A DNA stretch of 43,347 nt from positions 1-43,347 of the forward strand of contig DASQTB010000027.1 of NCBI GenBank assembly GCA_035642095.1, given 5' to 3'. Numbering within the stretch: position 1 is the first letter of the stretch; every line of letters starts with the position of its first letter. The notes below the pieces were generated by a model. The model was not told the origin of the DNA and searched no databases. It worked only from the letters and a program-made list of their open reading frames with translations. The DNA comes from DASQTB01 sp035642095 (lineage in GTDB: Bacteria > Actinomycetota > UBA4738 > CALAEC01). This document shows positions 26,352-36,546 of the stretch, in pieces. Made by a program: the position numbers and the translations under genes.

Positions 26352-26726
26352 TCAGCTCCGCTCCCAGGGCAGCCGAGCGGTGCTCAGCGGGATGAGGTCG
26401 CTCCGCAGGCGATCGCGGACCCTGTGCAGCTCCCGCCGCATGTCGTCCATCTGCCGGCGGGTCCGCTCGACCTCATCCTGGAGCTCCATGATGAGCTTGA
26501 CCCCCGCCAGGTTGACGCCTCGGTTCGTGAGATCCTGAATGTCCCGCAGCCGGTCGATGTCCCGTTCGGAGTACCGTCGGGTGTTCCCGGCCGTGCGGGC
26601 CGGTCGGAGGAGCCCCTTCCGCTCGTAGATGCGGAGCGTCTGCGGATGGACCCCGGCGATCTCGGCAGCCACGCTGATGATGTAGACGGCTCGTCCGCTA
26701 CGATCGTCCCCGGCCATCCGCATCAC
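26352..26726 (-). CDS. hspR: HspR heat-shock repressor (MerR family)
   Basis: A 124-residue MerR-type repressor: YIISVAAEIAGVHPQTLRIY, then ERKGLLRPARTAGNTRRYSE, then a coiled-coil dimerisation helix. HspR binds HAIR inverted repeats ahead of dnaK and clpB genes with DnaK as co-repressor; a HAIR-like site lies upstream of dnaK at 30796-30816, so autoregulation is expected. GTG 26726 shares GTGA with the dnaJ stop; an ATG one codon later is equally possible. Confidence 0.92.
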   Translation of the reverse strand: MMRMAGDDRSGRAVYIISVAAEIAGVHPQTLRIYERKGLLRPARTAGNTRRYSERDIDRLRDIQDLTNRGVNLAGVKLIMELQDEVERTRRQMDDMRRELHRVRDRLRSDLIPLSTARLPWERS

Positions 26727-27835
26727 CTTTCCGCTCCCAGGCCGGCCCGGGGGCTCTCACCGGAGACCGCTAGGAGCTGCTCGAGGAGCTGACGCTCCTC
26801 CCTCGACAATCGGGAGGGCACCTCGATCTGGACCGTGACCAGCAGGTCCCCCTTTCCGCCCCCTCGCCGGGGCGCTCCCTTCCCCCGGAGCCGGAACGTG
26901 CGACCGTTCCGCGTTCCCGGGGGAACCTTGAGGGTCACCGCGCCGTTGAGCGTTGGCACCTCGACCTTGGCCCCCAGGGCAGCCTCCGGATACGTCATCG
27001 GCAGGGTCAGCGTGAGATCCTTCCCCTTCCGTCCGAACACCCGATGGGGGCGGACCCGGACGGTGACGTACAGGTCACCGGCCGGGCCGCCGGGCCCACC
27101 GGCCTCACCTCGACCCCCGACGCGGATCCGGGTTCCATCCTCGACGCCCGCAGGAACCTTCACCCTGAGGGTGCGGCTCGCGGTGGTGCTCCCGGAGCCG
27201 TGGCACGTCGGACACGGATCCTCGATCACCCGGCCCCGGCCCCCGCACTTCACACACGGCCGGGCGACTTGGAAGAATCCCTGATCCAGGGTGACCTGAC
27301 CCGCCCCTCCGCACTCGGGACAGGTCGTCGGCTGTGAGCCGGGCCTTGCCCCGGAACCTCCGCACGTGGCGCACGGTGCGTTGCCGGAGATGCGCAGGGG
27401 CACGGTGGTGCCGGCCAGCGCGTCCTCGAAGGAGACCTCCACCTCGGCGGCCAGATCGGCCCCCCGGGTAGCCCTCCGTCCCCCACCAAAGCCCCGGCCG
27501 AACAGGTCGAACAGGTCCCCCAGGCCACCGGCCTCGAACCCGAGGTCTTCGAACCGGACGCCGCCACCACCGGGCCCACCGACCCGGAACCCGGACGCCG
27601 CCATGTTCCTGACGCGGTCGTACTCCTGCCGCTTCTTCTCGTCGCCGAGAACGTCATACGCCGCCGAGATCTCCTTGAACCGCTCCTCGGCGACGGCATC
27701 TCCCTTGGCCGTGTCCGGATGGTTCTGCTGGGCCAGCTTGCGGTACGCCTTCTTGATGTCGGCCTGCGTGGCGTTGCGGGCCACGCCCAGGACGGAGTAA
27801 TAGTCCTTCTCGAACCAATCCCGGCTGGCGCTCAC
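26723..27835 (-). CDS. dnaJ: DnaJ co-chaperone
   Basis: Type I Hsp40 (370 residues) that stimulates DnaK ATPase. J-domain with KDYYSVLGVARNATQADIKK and the HPD tripeptide (NHPDTAKG); a Gly/Phe-rich linker; four zinc-binding CxxCxGxG repeats (CATCGGSG, CPECGGAG, CVKCGGRG, CPTCHGSG); and a C-terminal substrate-binding part. The region before the J-domain is slightly extended (SASRDWFEKDYY), as in actinobacterial DnaJ1. GTG start at 27835, 13 bases after grpE. Confidence 0.95.
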   Translation of the reverse strand: MSASRDWFEKDYYSVLGVARNATQADIKKAYRKLAQQNHPDTAKGDAVAEERFKEISAAYDVLGDEKKRQEYDRVRNMAASGFRVGGPGGGGVRFEDLGFEAGGLGDLFDLFGRGFGGGRRATRGADLAAEVEVSFEDALAGTTVPLRISGNAPCATCGGSGARPGSQPTTCPECGGAGQVTLDQGFFQVARPCVKCGGRGRVIEDPCPTCHGSGSTTASRTLRVKVPAGVEDGTRIRVGGRGEAGGPGGPAGDLYVTVRVRPHRVFGRKGKDLTLTLPMTYPEAALGAKVEVPTLNGAVTLKVPPGTRNGRTFRLRGKGAPRRGGGKGDLLVTVQIEVPSRLSREERQLLEQLLAVSGESPRAGLGAER

Positions 27836-27848
27836 GACCGGCCTCCGG

Positions 27849-28478
27849 TCACCGCCGGGCGACCTTCACGCCCGCAGGGCGCAGCACCCTGCCCTTCAGC
27901 GTGTAGCCGGGACGGAGCACGTCCGCGACGTATGGGTCGCCCTCGCCGTCGGCCTGGAGCAGGGCCTCGTGACGGGCCGGGTCGAACGGCTTGCCCTCGG
28001 CCTCGATCGGCTCCAGACCCTCCGAGCGAAGGACCTCCGTCAGCTTGGCGTAGACCATCTCCACGCCCCGAACGAACCGCTCGAAGTCGGGGCTGCGATC
28101 CGCGGCCATCAAGGCCAGCTCGAACTCGTCGAGCACCTCGAGCAGCTTGGCCATGACCGGAGCGGCGGCGAGGTCGATAGCTCGGGTCTGCTCCTTGCCG
28201 ACCCTCTTCCGGTAGTTCTCGAACTCGGCCTTCAGCCTCCGCAGATCCTCGAGGTACTCCGCCGCCTTCCCCTCCGGCTCGGCGTCCGGGCGTTCCTCCT
28301 CACTCAAGGCGCTCGGGTCCTCTCCGAGCAGCTCACCGGATTCGGGAGAGGACCCGAGCGGCTCTGAGACATCGGCCGATCCGAGCGGCGCATCGGCGCG
28401 GTCCGGGTCGGCGGAGACCCGGCGCTTGTCAGTGACCCGGATGCGGGGACGGCGCTGGTCGCGGTCGTGCTCTGTCAT
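27849..28478 (-). CDS. grpE: GrpE nucleotide exchange factor
   Basis: Exchange factor for DnaK (209 residues). A long, low-complexity acidic N-terminus (about 1-70) precedes the coiled helix LRRLKAEFENYRKRVGKEQ and the beta domain with FDPARHEALLQADGEGD and VLRPGYTLKGRVLRPAGVKV. ATG 28478 overlaps the hsp20 stop by ATGA. Confidence 0.94.
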   Translation of the reverse strand: MTEHDRDQRRPRIRVTDKRRVSADPDRADAPLGSADVSEPLGSSPESGELLGEDPSALSEEERPDAEPEGKAAEYLEDLRRLKAEFENYRKRVGKEQTRAIDLAAAPVMAKLLEVLDEFELALMAADRSPDFERFVRGVEMVYAKLTEVLRSEGLEPIEAEGKPFDPARHEALLQADGEGDPYVADVLRPGYTLKGRVLRPAGVKVARR

Positions 28479-28918
28479 CCCGTCGCCTTGATCTGGATCT
28501 TGCGAGGCTTGGCCTCTTCCTTCTTGGGTACCTCGATCGTGAGGACCCCAGCGTCGAAGGACGCTCTGATCCGCTCGGGGTCCGCCGTGGACGGCAGCGT
28601 GATGCTTCGAGCGAAGTTGCCGAACCGGCGCTCGATGCGGTGGAAGTCGTCCTCCTTGGTCTCCCGGTAGAACCTCCGGTCGCCCCGCAGGGTTAGCACG
28701 GAGTTCTCCACCGAGATGTCCACGTCGTCCGGCTCGACGCCGGGTAGCTCGGCCGTGATCACGTAGCGGTCCTGGGTCTCCGCCACGTCGATCGCCGGAA
28801 TCCAGGCAGCCTCACGAGCCTCGCCGGTCTCGGTGGTAAACGTCCGGCCGAACAGCCTGTTCAGCTCGTTCTGGATCGACGAAAGCTCTCGGAACGGGTC
28901 CCACCTCGACATCGCCAT
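28475..28918 (-). CDS. Hsp20 small heat-shock protein
   Basis: A 147-residue alpha-crystallin-type holdase. N-terminus SRWDPFRELSSIQNELNRLF, central domain with VITAELPGVEPDDVDISVEN and RFGNFARSITLP, and the closing motif FDAGVLTIEVPKKEE. A short Ile-x-Ile stretch (KIQIKATG) ends it. It is inserted between dnaK and grpE: the dnaK TAA abuts its ATG with no gap, and its stop overlaps grpE by ATGA. Small Hsp genes are usually separate from dnaK operons in actinobacteria, so this placement is noteworthy. Confidence 0.93.
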   Translation of the reverse strand: MAMSRWDPFRELSSIQNELNRLFGRTFTTETGEAREAAWIPAIDVAETQDRYVITAELPGVEPDDVDISVENSVLTLRGDRRFYRETKEDDFHRIERRFGNFARSITLPSTADPERIRASFDAGVLTIEVPKKEEAKPRKIQIKATG

Positions 28919-30754
<1,836 letters not shown>

Positions 30755-30786
30755 CCTGCCTCCTCGCTCTGGATAAGTGTGATTTA

Positions 30787-30815
30787 AGGATAAACCTTGA
30801 CTGCTATATTGTCAA
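30787..30815 (-). promoter_or_regulatory. dnaK operon promoter
   Basis: On the minus strand TTGACA (30815-30810), exact 17-base spacer, TATCCT (30792-30787), giving a start about 25-30 bases before the dnaK ATG. The -35 hexamer is a perfect sigma70-type match and is embedded in the HAIR-like operator. Confidence 0.7.
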
Positions 30816-30816
30816 C
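30796..30816. promoter_or_regulatory. HAIR-like HspR operator
   Basis: CTTGACT, seven bases, TGTCAAC. The known HAIR consensus is CTTGAGT, N7, ACTCAAG; the left arm matches 6 of 7 and the core TCAA of the right arm is kept with the N7 spacing exact. Lying over the -35 box and spacer, it is placed to block RNA polymerase. Confidence 0.65.
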
Positions 30817-30946
30817 CTTTCTGACGGCCCCTCCTCTACGATCCGGATCCGAGGCGCCGCCCCTCCCCCGGAAGTCGGGGGGCGCGGGGTGGCCCACATC
30901 CCGGGGAGCCCGGCCGGGGTGGACGCGGAGCGGTCAGGACGTGCCG

Positions 30947-30952
30947 TAGACT
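30947..30952 (+). promoter_or_regulatory. -10 box before the EtfD-like gene
   Basis: TAGACT ends 9 bases before ATG 30962; the intervening GGCGCCGCC has no Shine-Dalgarno. Consistent with a leaderless or near-leaderless transcript; no good -35 seen. Confidence 0.4.
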
Positions 30953-30961
30953 GGCGCCGCC

Positions 30962-32998
30962 ATGGGCCCCATCGTCCTGCTCGTGCTCCTGGCCCTCGCC
31001 GGCGGCCTGTTCCTCCAGCGGGCGTGGACCCTGTGGCAGTTGATCCGGTTGGGGCGCCCGGTCGGCCGGTTCGATGACCTCCCCAAGCGGGTCGAGACCG
31101 AGGCCGTCGTCGTGTTCGGTCAGCGGAAGCTCCTCCAGCGGCTGGGACCCGGGGTGATGCACGCCTTCATCTTCTGGGGCTTCCTGGTCCTGCTGACCAC
31201 CATCCTCGAGGTCGGCGGCGAGGTGTTCGACGAGCGGTTCGCCCTTCCCCTGATCGGACGGTCCGGTTGGCTGGGGCTCGTCCAGGACGTGTTCGCCGTG
31301 TTGGTCATCGTGGGCGTGGAGATGGCCGTGTACTTCCGGAAGGTGCGCCGAGACGAACGGTTCACGGGAAGCCACCTGGAGGAAGCCGACTTCATCCTGC
31401 TGATGATCCTGGGGATCATGATCACGCTGATCGGCCTCAACGCCGTGAAGATCGCCCAGGGCGTGAACGAGTCGCCCGCAGCGTGGACGCCCGCGTCGAC
31501 ACTGGTATCGAACCTCTTCAAGTCGATGACGGCCGGGTGGCAGTCGTTCTTCCATGGCCTGCTCTTGTGGTCACACATCGCGCTGATCCTCGGCTTCCTT
31601 GTGTACATCCCCTACTCGAAGCACCTCCACATCTTGACCAGCTTCGTCAACGTGTTCTTCACCAAGACGAAGCCGATGGGCAAGCTGGCCGCCCTGAAGA
31701 TCGACCTGGAGGCCATGGAGGCTGGCGGATCGTTGGGCGCGGCCACGGTCCGGGACCTGAGCCAGAAGCAGATCCTCGACACGTTCACGTGCACCGAGTG
31801 CGGGCGGTGCCAGGACGTCTGCCCGGCGTGGAACACGGGCAAGCCGCTCTCTCCGAAGCTCCTGATCATGAACCTCCGGGATCACGTCTTCGAGCAGGGT
31901 GAGGCGATCCTCGACGCCCGGGCGGAGGGTGGGGAACCGGAAGCCGTGCCGCTGAACCCCGACGTGGTCGAGGACGAGGTCGTGTGGGACTGCGTGACGT
32001 GTGGAGCGTGCATGCAGGAGTGTCCGGTCAACATCGAGCATGTCGACCACATCGTCGACATGCGCCGGAACCTGGTCATGGGCGAGTCCCGCTTCCCCCA
32101 GGAGGCCGGCGCTCTCCTCCGGAACATGGAGTCGGCCAAGAACCCGTGGGGGGTGCAGCAGTCGGAACGAGCGGACTGGGCCGACGGCCTGGGGGTCCGG
32201 ACGCTGGAGGACGGGCGAGCGCCCGAGTACCTGTACTGGGTGGGCTGTGCCGCATCGTTCGACGACCGTGCGAAGAGGATCGCCCAGGCAACGGCCCGGC
32301 TCCTCCAGAGGGCGGGAGTCCCCTTCGCCATCCTCGGGCCGCGGGAGCTGTGCACCGGAGACCCGGCCCGGCGCATGGGCCACGAGTACCTGTTCCAGCA
32401 GCTGGCCGAGGAGAACGTGGAGACCCTCAACGGCGTCGGGGCCAGGAAGGTCATCGTCAACTGTCCCCACTGCTTCAACACGATCAGGAACGAGTACCCC
32501 GACTACGGCGGCCGGTATGAGGTCATCCACCACACGCAGCTCCTGTCCCGGCTGCTGGATGAGGGCCGGCTCCGTCCCACGGCCGAGGTCCAGGCCCTGG
32601 TCACCTACCACGATCCGTGCTACCTGGGCCGTCACAACGGCGTGTACGACGAGCCCCGCCGAGTGCTCGACCGGATCCCCGGCGTGCGCCAGGTGGAGAT
32701 GCACCGTCACCGGGAGCGCGGGTTCTGCTGCGGCGCGGGCGGCGCGCGGATGTGGATGGAGGAACGGATCGGGAAGCGGATCAACAACGAGCGAACCGAC
32801 GAGGCGGCCTCCACCGGGGCCGATGTCATCGGGGTGGCCTGTCCTTACTGCATGGTGATGCTGGACGACGGGGCCAAGGCCAAGGGCGGCGACCTGGAGG
32901 TGAAGGACGTGGCCCAGGTGGTGGCGGAGTCGGTCGGCATCGACGATCGCCGGGCCCGGACCTCGGCCGCCGCCGAGTCCCCGCCGGACGCTCCCTAG
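30962..32998 (+). CDS. EtfD-like membrane Fe-S oxidoreductase
   Basis: A 678-residue protein. Five hydrophobic segments in the first 220 residues (for example MHAFIFWGFLVLLTTIL and FILLMILGIMITLIG) form a NarI-like membrane domain. Two [4Fe-4S] motifs follow, CTECGRCQDVCP (from Cys277) and CVTCGACMQECP (from Cys344), then two CCG-type domains (for example CCGAGGARMW) as in heterodisulfide reductase HdrB and GlpC. The layout matches mycobacterial Rv0338c/EtfD, which passes electrons from electron-transfer flavoprotein to the quinone pool during fatty-acid oxidation. No etfAB genes are in the window. It converges on dcd, sharing a CTAG at the stops. Confidence 0.82.
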   Translation: MGPIVLLVLLALAGGLFLQRAWTLWQLIRLGRPVGRFDDLPKRVETEAVVVFGQRKLLQRLGPGVMHAFIFWGFLVLLTTILEVGGEVFDERFALPLIGRSGWLGLVQDVFAVLVIVGVEMAVYFRKVRRDERFTGSHLEEADFILLMILGIMITLIGLNAVKIAQGVNESPAAWTPASTLVSNLFKSMTAGWQSFFHGLLLWSHIALILGFLVYIPYSKHLHILTSFVNVFFTKTKPMGKLAALKIDLEAMEAGGSLGAATVRDLSQKQILDTFTCTECGRCQDVCPAWNTGKPLSPKLLIMNLRDHVFEQGEAILDARAEGGEPEAVPLNPDVVEDEVVWDCVTCGACMQECPVNIEHVDHIVDMRRNLVMGESRFPQEAGALLRNMESAKNPWGVQQSERADWADGLGVRTLEDGRAPEYLYWVGCAASFDDRAKRIAQATARLLQRAGVPFAILGPRELCTGDPARRMGHEYLFQQLAEENVETLNGVGARKVIVNCPHCFNTIRNEYPDYGGRYEVIHHTQLLSRLLDEGRLRPTAEVQALVTYHDPCYLGRHNGVYDEPRRVLDRIPGVRQVEMHRHRERGFCCGAGGARMWMEERIGKRINNERTDEAASTGADVIGVACPYCMVMLDDGAKAKGGDLEVKDVAQVVAESVGIDDRRARTSAAAESPPDAP

Positions 32999-33606
32999 CG
33001 TCTCCGGCGGTCCACCGGGCCGCCGACGTCACCTTCGTCCTCCGCAGCGAACTCCTCGAAGAACCGGCTGGGTGTCGGTCCTCGCTGGCCCTGGTACTTG
33101 CTCCCCGTGCGCGACGAGCCGTACGGCGTGTCGGCCGCCGTGGTCAGGCGGAAGAACGAGATCTGACCGATCTTCATCCCCGGGTAGATCGTGATCGGCA
33201 GGTTGGCCACGTTCGACAGCTCGAGCGTGAGGTAGCCGTTCCACCCCGGATCGACGTAGCCGGCGGTGGAGTGGATCAGCAGTCCGAGCCGGCCAAGCGA
33301 CGACTTCCCCTCCAGGCGAGCGACCAGATCGTCCGGGAGCCGGATCCGCTCGCGGGTGGAGCCGAGGACGAACTCGCCCGGGTGGAGGATGAATGGCTCG
33401 CCGGAGCGGACCTGGACGACCTCGGTGAGATCCTCCATGGGCTTCTTGACGTCGATGAACGGGTACCGGGCGTTGTGAAAGACGCGAAACACCCCATCGA
33501 CGTGGAGGTCAACCGAGGAAGGCTGGATGCAGGACTCGTCGAACGGCTCGATCTCGATCCGGCCGGCCTTCAGCTCACCGCGGATCGAGCGGTCGCTCAG
33601 GATCAC
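32995..33606 (-). CDS. dcd: dCTP deaminase
   Basis: Trimeric dUTPase-fold enzyme (203 residues) making dUTP (or dUMP, if bifunctional as in M. tuberculosis) from dCTP. It begins VILSDRSIRGELKAGRIEI, with PSSVDLHVDGVFRVF, the catalytic GKSSLGRLGLLIHSTAGYVD loop and a flexible C-terminus ending in YQGQRGPTPSRF. GTG 33606 is chosen over the longer frame because the family starts at this point and GGAGAG lies upstream. The bifunctional activity cannot be decided from sequence alone. Confidence 0.92.
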   Translation of the reverse strand: MILSDRSIRGELKAGRIEIEPFDESCIQPSSVDLHVDGVFRVFHNARYPFIDVKKPMEDLTEVVQVRSGEPFILHPGEFVLGSTRERIRLPDDLVARLEGKSSLGRLGLLIHSTAGYVDPGWNGYLTLELSNVANLPITIYPGMKIGQISFFRLTTAADTPYGSSRTGSKYQGQRGPTPSRFFEEFAAEDEGDVGGPVDRRRR

Positions 33607-33666
33607 CCGGGGCTCTCCGGCATCGGCGGGAAGCCTACTCCAGGACGTGGCGCCCCTGCGGCTCGG

Positions 33667-33672
33667 TATACT
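33667..33672 (+). promoter_or_regulatory. -10 box of tRNA-Gly
   Basis: TATACT, 14 bases before the first base of the tRNA. It sits inside GGTATACTC, nearly palindromic, so it might also fire towards dcd. Confidence 0.45.
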
Positions 33673-33686
33673 CGGGACCCGTTCCG

Positions 33687-33757
33687 GCGGATGTAGTTCA
33701 ATGGCAGAACGCGAGCTTCCCAAGCTCGAGATGGGGGTTCGATTCCCCTCATCCGCT
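33687..33757 (+). tRNA. tRNA-Gly (anticodon CCC)
   Basis: A full 71-base cloverleaf: acceptor GCGGATG / CATCCGC, D-stem GTTC / GAAC, anticodon stem CGAGC / GCTCG around TTCCCAA (anticodon CCC), four-base variable loop, T-stem with loop TTCGATT, discriminator T. The 3' CCA is not encoded. Its last 9 bases overlap the end of nth on the other strand. Confidence 0.95.
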
Positions 33758-34516
33758 CCGCGAGGCGCCGTCCGTTCGGGCGGGCCGTCCTGAGGGAGGA
33801 CCGGCCAGGTAGGTTCGCGCGCTCGGACAGAGGTCCTGGAGCGGGCACTCCTCGCATCGCGGCCTCCCCGCCCGGCACAGGGCCCGGCCGTGGCGGATCA
33901 GACCCACGTGCATCGACACCCGAAGCCGGCCGGGGACGACCTCCTCCAGGAGCCGGTGCGCCCTCGCCGCCGTCGCGCCGGCGGGGAGGAACCCCAGTCG
34001 CTCGGCGACGCGATGGACGTGGGTGTCGACCGGGAGCGCCGGGCGCCCGAGGGAGAAGGCCAGCACGCAGGCCGCCGTCTTCGGCCCGACGCCGGGCAGC
34101 GACGTCAGATAGCCGACGATCTCGTCGTCGGTCGCACCGCGCATCCAGCCCAGATCGAACGCGCCCTCTCGGCTTCGGATCTCCCGGAGGACCGTCAGGA
34201 TCCGGGGGGCCTTGATGTTCGCCAGGCCGCCGGCCCGGATCGCCGCGGCGACCTGACCGGGGCGGGCTCGAGCGAGCCCCTCCCACGTGGGGAACCGCGC
34301 TCGGAGCGCCTTCCACGCCCGATCCCGGTTCAGGTCGGAGGTGTTCTGGGACAGGATGGTGAGGACCAGCTCCTCGAGCGGGTCCAGCCGGCGGGGCGGG
34401 TCGAGCGGTCCATAAGTCCGCCGGAGCCGACGGTGCACCTCACGAATGGTCCCGGGGGCCGCTCCGGCCGAGCTCGCGGCAGGAGGCCGACGCCGCGCCC
34501 GGGCCGTTCCGGTCAC
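33749..34516 (-). CDS. nth: Endonuclease III (DNA glycosylase)
   Basis: Base-excision repair glycosylase/AP lyase for oxidised pyrimidines (255 residues). It carries ILSQNTSDLNRDRAW, the helix-hairpin-helix LPGVGPKTAACVLAFSLGR (with the catalytic Lys), the catalytic Asp in VDTHVHRVAERLG, and four cysteines in C-x6-C-x2-C-x5-C spacing (LCRAGRPRCEECPLQDLC) for a [4Fe-4S] cluster. GTG 34516 shares GTGA with the dnaB stop. The extreme C-terminus is low-complexity and runs into the antisense of tRNA-Gly, which suggests drifted read-on past an older end. Confidence 0.92.
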   Translation of the reverse strand: MTGTARARRRPPAASSAGAAPGTIREVHRRLRRTYGPLDPPRRLDPLEELVLTILSQNTSDLNRDRAWKALRARFPTWEGLARARPGQVAAAIRAGGLANIKAPRILTVLREIRSREGAFDLGWMRGATDDEIVGYLTSLPGVGPKTAACVLAFSLGRPALPVDTHVHRVAERLGFLPAGATAARAHRLLEEVVPGRLRVSMHVGLIRHGRALCRAGRPRCEECPLQDLCPSARTYLAGPPSGRPARTDGASRSG

Positions 34517-35859
34517 CGGTCTCGAGCGTAGTTGGTGAAGAGGGTCAGGTGTTCGAGCCAGGTGAGCGTGATCTTCCCCACGGGGCCGTTCCGGTGCTTG
34601 GCAATGATCACCTCCGCCGCGTTCCGGGCCTGGTCCTCCTCCGACAGGGGATCGCGATGGATGAACATCACCACGTCGCTGTCCTGTTCGATGGCACCGG
34701 ATTCCCTGAGGTCGGCGAGCTGGGGCTTCTTGTCGGTCCGGCGTTCCGGGTCCCGGTTCAGCTGCGACACCGCGATGATCGGCACGTCCAGCTCCTTGGC
34801 CAGGAGCTTGAGCGAGCGGGAGATTTCGGCCACCTCTTGCTGGCGGTTGTCGACCCGCTGATGGCTCGACATGAGCTGCAGGTAGTCCACGATGATCAGG
34901 TCCAGGTTGTGCTGGCTCTTCATGCGCCGGGCCTTGGCCCGGATGTCGACGATCGTCACGTTCCCGGTGTCGACGATGAACAGCGGCGCCGGGTCGAGGA
35001 TCTCCGCCGCCTCCACGATCCGGCCCCAATCATCCGCGGCGACCATTCCCGCCCGGACCTTGTGCCACTGGACCCTGGCCTCGGAGCAGAGCAATCTCAT
35101 CCCGATCTCCACACGGGACATCTCCAGGGAGAACAGGGCCACGGTCCCACCGGCCACGGCCACGTTCCGGGCGATGTTGGTGACCAGCGAGGATTTCCCG
35201 ATCCCGGGGCGAGCGGCGACCACGATGAGGTTCGCTCGCTGGAGACCCTGGAGCAGCTCGTCGAGGTCCCGGAAGCCGGTGGACAGGCCGACCAGACCGG
35301 TGCGCTCGTGGATCCTCTCCAGGTCTTCCATGCTCTGATGGACGAGCGCTCGGAGGGGCACGACCTGGTCGCGCTCGTGCCGCCGGGAGACGGCGTAGAT
35401 CCGCCCTTCGGCCTCGTCGGCGAACCCCTCCGGATCCTCCGGGACTTCGTAGGCGCTGTGGAGGATCTCTCCGGCGGCGGTGATCAGCCGCCGGAGCAGT
35501 GCATGGTCCCCCACGATCCGGCCGTAGTGGGACGCGCTGGCCGGCGTGGCCACGTTCTCCACCAGGTGCTGGAGATACAGGGCACCGCCCACCGACTCGA
35601 GGGAGCCTCGCCGAAGCAGCTCCTCCTTCGTCGTGACCACGTCGACGGGCTGGCCTCGAGCGTAGAGGTCATTCAGGGCCTCGTACACGGCTCGGTGGCC
35701 GGAGCGGTAGAAGTCCTCCGCCTTCAGACCGATGTCGGCGACCTGGGCGATCGCCTCGCCGGAAAGCATCATCGCCCCGAGGACGGCCTGCTCGGCCTCC
35801 TCGCTATGGGGCGGGACCCGTTCGGTCCGCGCCGGGCGTACCTCAGCCTGCATGGACAT
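34513..35859 (-). CDS. dnaB: Replicative DNA helicase
   Basis: Hexameric 5'-3' replication-fork helicase (448 residues, no intein). N-terminal domain with RVPPHSEEAEQAVLGAMM; RecA-like domain with Walker A VVAARPGIGKSSLVTNIARN, FSLEMSRVEIGMRLL, Walker B LIIVDYLQLMSS and AVSQLNRDPERRTDKKP. I choose ATG 35859 (GGGGGG about 11 bases upstream); ATG 35853 is possible and 35913 less so. It lies 240 bases after rplI with its own promoter, and its stop overlaps nth by GTGA. Confidence 0.95.
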   Translation of the reverse strand: MSMQAEVRPARTERVPPHSEEAEQAVLGAMMLSGEAIAQVADIGLKAEDFYRSGHRAVYEALNDLYARGQPVDVVTTKEELLRRGSLESVGGALYLQHLVENVATPASASHYGRIVGDHALLRRLITAAGEILHSAYEVPEDPEGFADEAEGRIYAVSRRHERDQVVPLRALVHQSMEDLERIHERTGLVGLSTGFRDLDELLQGLQRANLIVVAARPGIGKSSLVTNIARNVAVAGGTVALFSLEMSRVEIGMRLLCSEARVQWHKVRAGMVAADDWGRIVEAAEILDPAPLFIVDTGNVTIVDIRAKARRMKSQHNLDLIIVDYLQLMSSHQRVDNRQQEVAEISRSLKLLAKELDVPIIAVSQLNRDPERRTDKKPQLADLRESGAIEQDSDVVMFIHRDPLSEEDQARNAAEVIIAKHRNGPVGKITLTWLEHLTLFTNYARDR

Positions 35860-35894
35860 GGATGGCCGGTCCCCCCTTTGCCCGAGCGGGAAGG

Positions 35895-35923
35895 ACCCTA
35901 TCGCTCCCTCCACCCGAAGTCAG
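35895..35923 (-). promoter_or_regulatory. Promoter for dnaB
   Basis: On the minus strand CTGACT (35923-35918), 17-base spacer, TAGGGT (35900-35895). The rest of the 240-base gap (35924-36099) shows no gene and no obvious DnaA boxes or terminator. Confidence 0.45.
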
Positions 35924-36099
35924 CGGGTAACGACAATCGACAGGTGGGGAAAACACGTCCGTACTCGGCCACCTGGGGATCTGGCGAGAAGAAAGACCGC
36001 CAAGTCGAAGGTTCTGCACATGAACCCATGTTCGCCATGGTGGGGGTTGCCTCTGACACGAACGGCCGGGCATCGGGGCGCCGGTCGGGGGACCCGGAG

Positions 36100-36546
36100 C
36101 TAGCGGGCGACGACGTCGACCGTGACGGTGGCGTCCACCTCGGGATGCAGATGGACCTGGACCTCGTGGACCCCGACGCTCCGGATCGGCTCCGCCAGGT
36201 GGATCCGGCGGTGGTCCAGCCCCTCTCCGAGCTGTTCCCGCAGGGCGTCGGCGATCTGGTGCGGCGTGACCTGGCCGAAGAGGCGACCCTCGTCACCGGC
36301 CTGGGCCGAGATGCGCACGGGGGTCTTGCCCAGCCGGCCGGCCAGCGCCTCGGCCTCGGCCCGCTGGCGCCGGACCCGCTCCTCGTGTCCGGCCCTGACC
36401 CGATCGGCATGCTGGAGGGCTCCCTTGCTGACCGGAGCGGCCAGGCCCCGAGGGATGAGGTAGTTCCGCGCATACCCGTCGGCGACCTGCACCACGTCGC
36501 CCGGCGCGCCCAGGCTGTCGACCGCCTTCTGGAGGATTATCTTCAT
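36100..36546 (-). CDS. rplI: Ribosomal protein L9
   Basis: L9 of the 50S subunit (148 residues). N-terminal domain MKIILQKAVDSLGAPGDVVQ, VADGYARNYLIPRGLA; long connecting helix (HEERVRRQRAEAEALAGRLG); C-terminal RNA-binding domain with LFGQVTPHQIADAL. ATG 36546 overlaps the rpsR stop by ATGA. Confidence 0.96.
   Translation of the reverse strand: MKIILQKAVDSLGAPGDVVQVADGYARNYLIPRGLAAPVSKGALQHADRVRAGHEERVRRQRAEAEALAGRLGKTPVRISAQAGDEGRLFGQVTPHQIADALREQLGEGLDHRRIHLAEPIRSVGVHEVQVHLHPEVDATVTVDVVAR

Noticed and set aside
24171..26792. Long plus-strand open frame opposite clpB and hspR
   Set aside because: Mirror of the clpB coding strand; no conserved motif and no ribosome binding site.
35924..36099. 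Possible origin-like sequence beside dnaB
   Set aside because: No DnaA-box matches or AT-rich unwinding element; dnaB location alone is not evidence.
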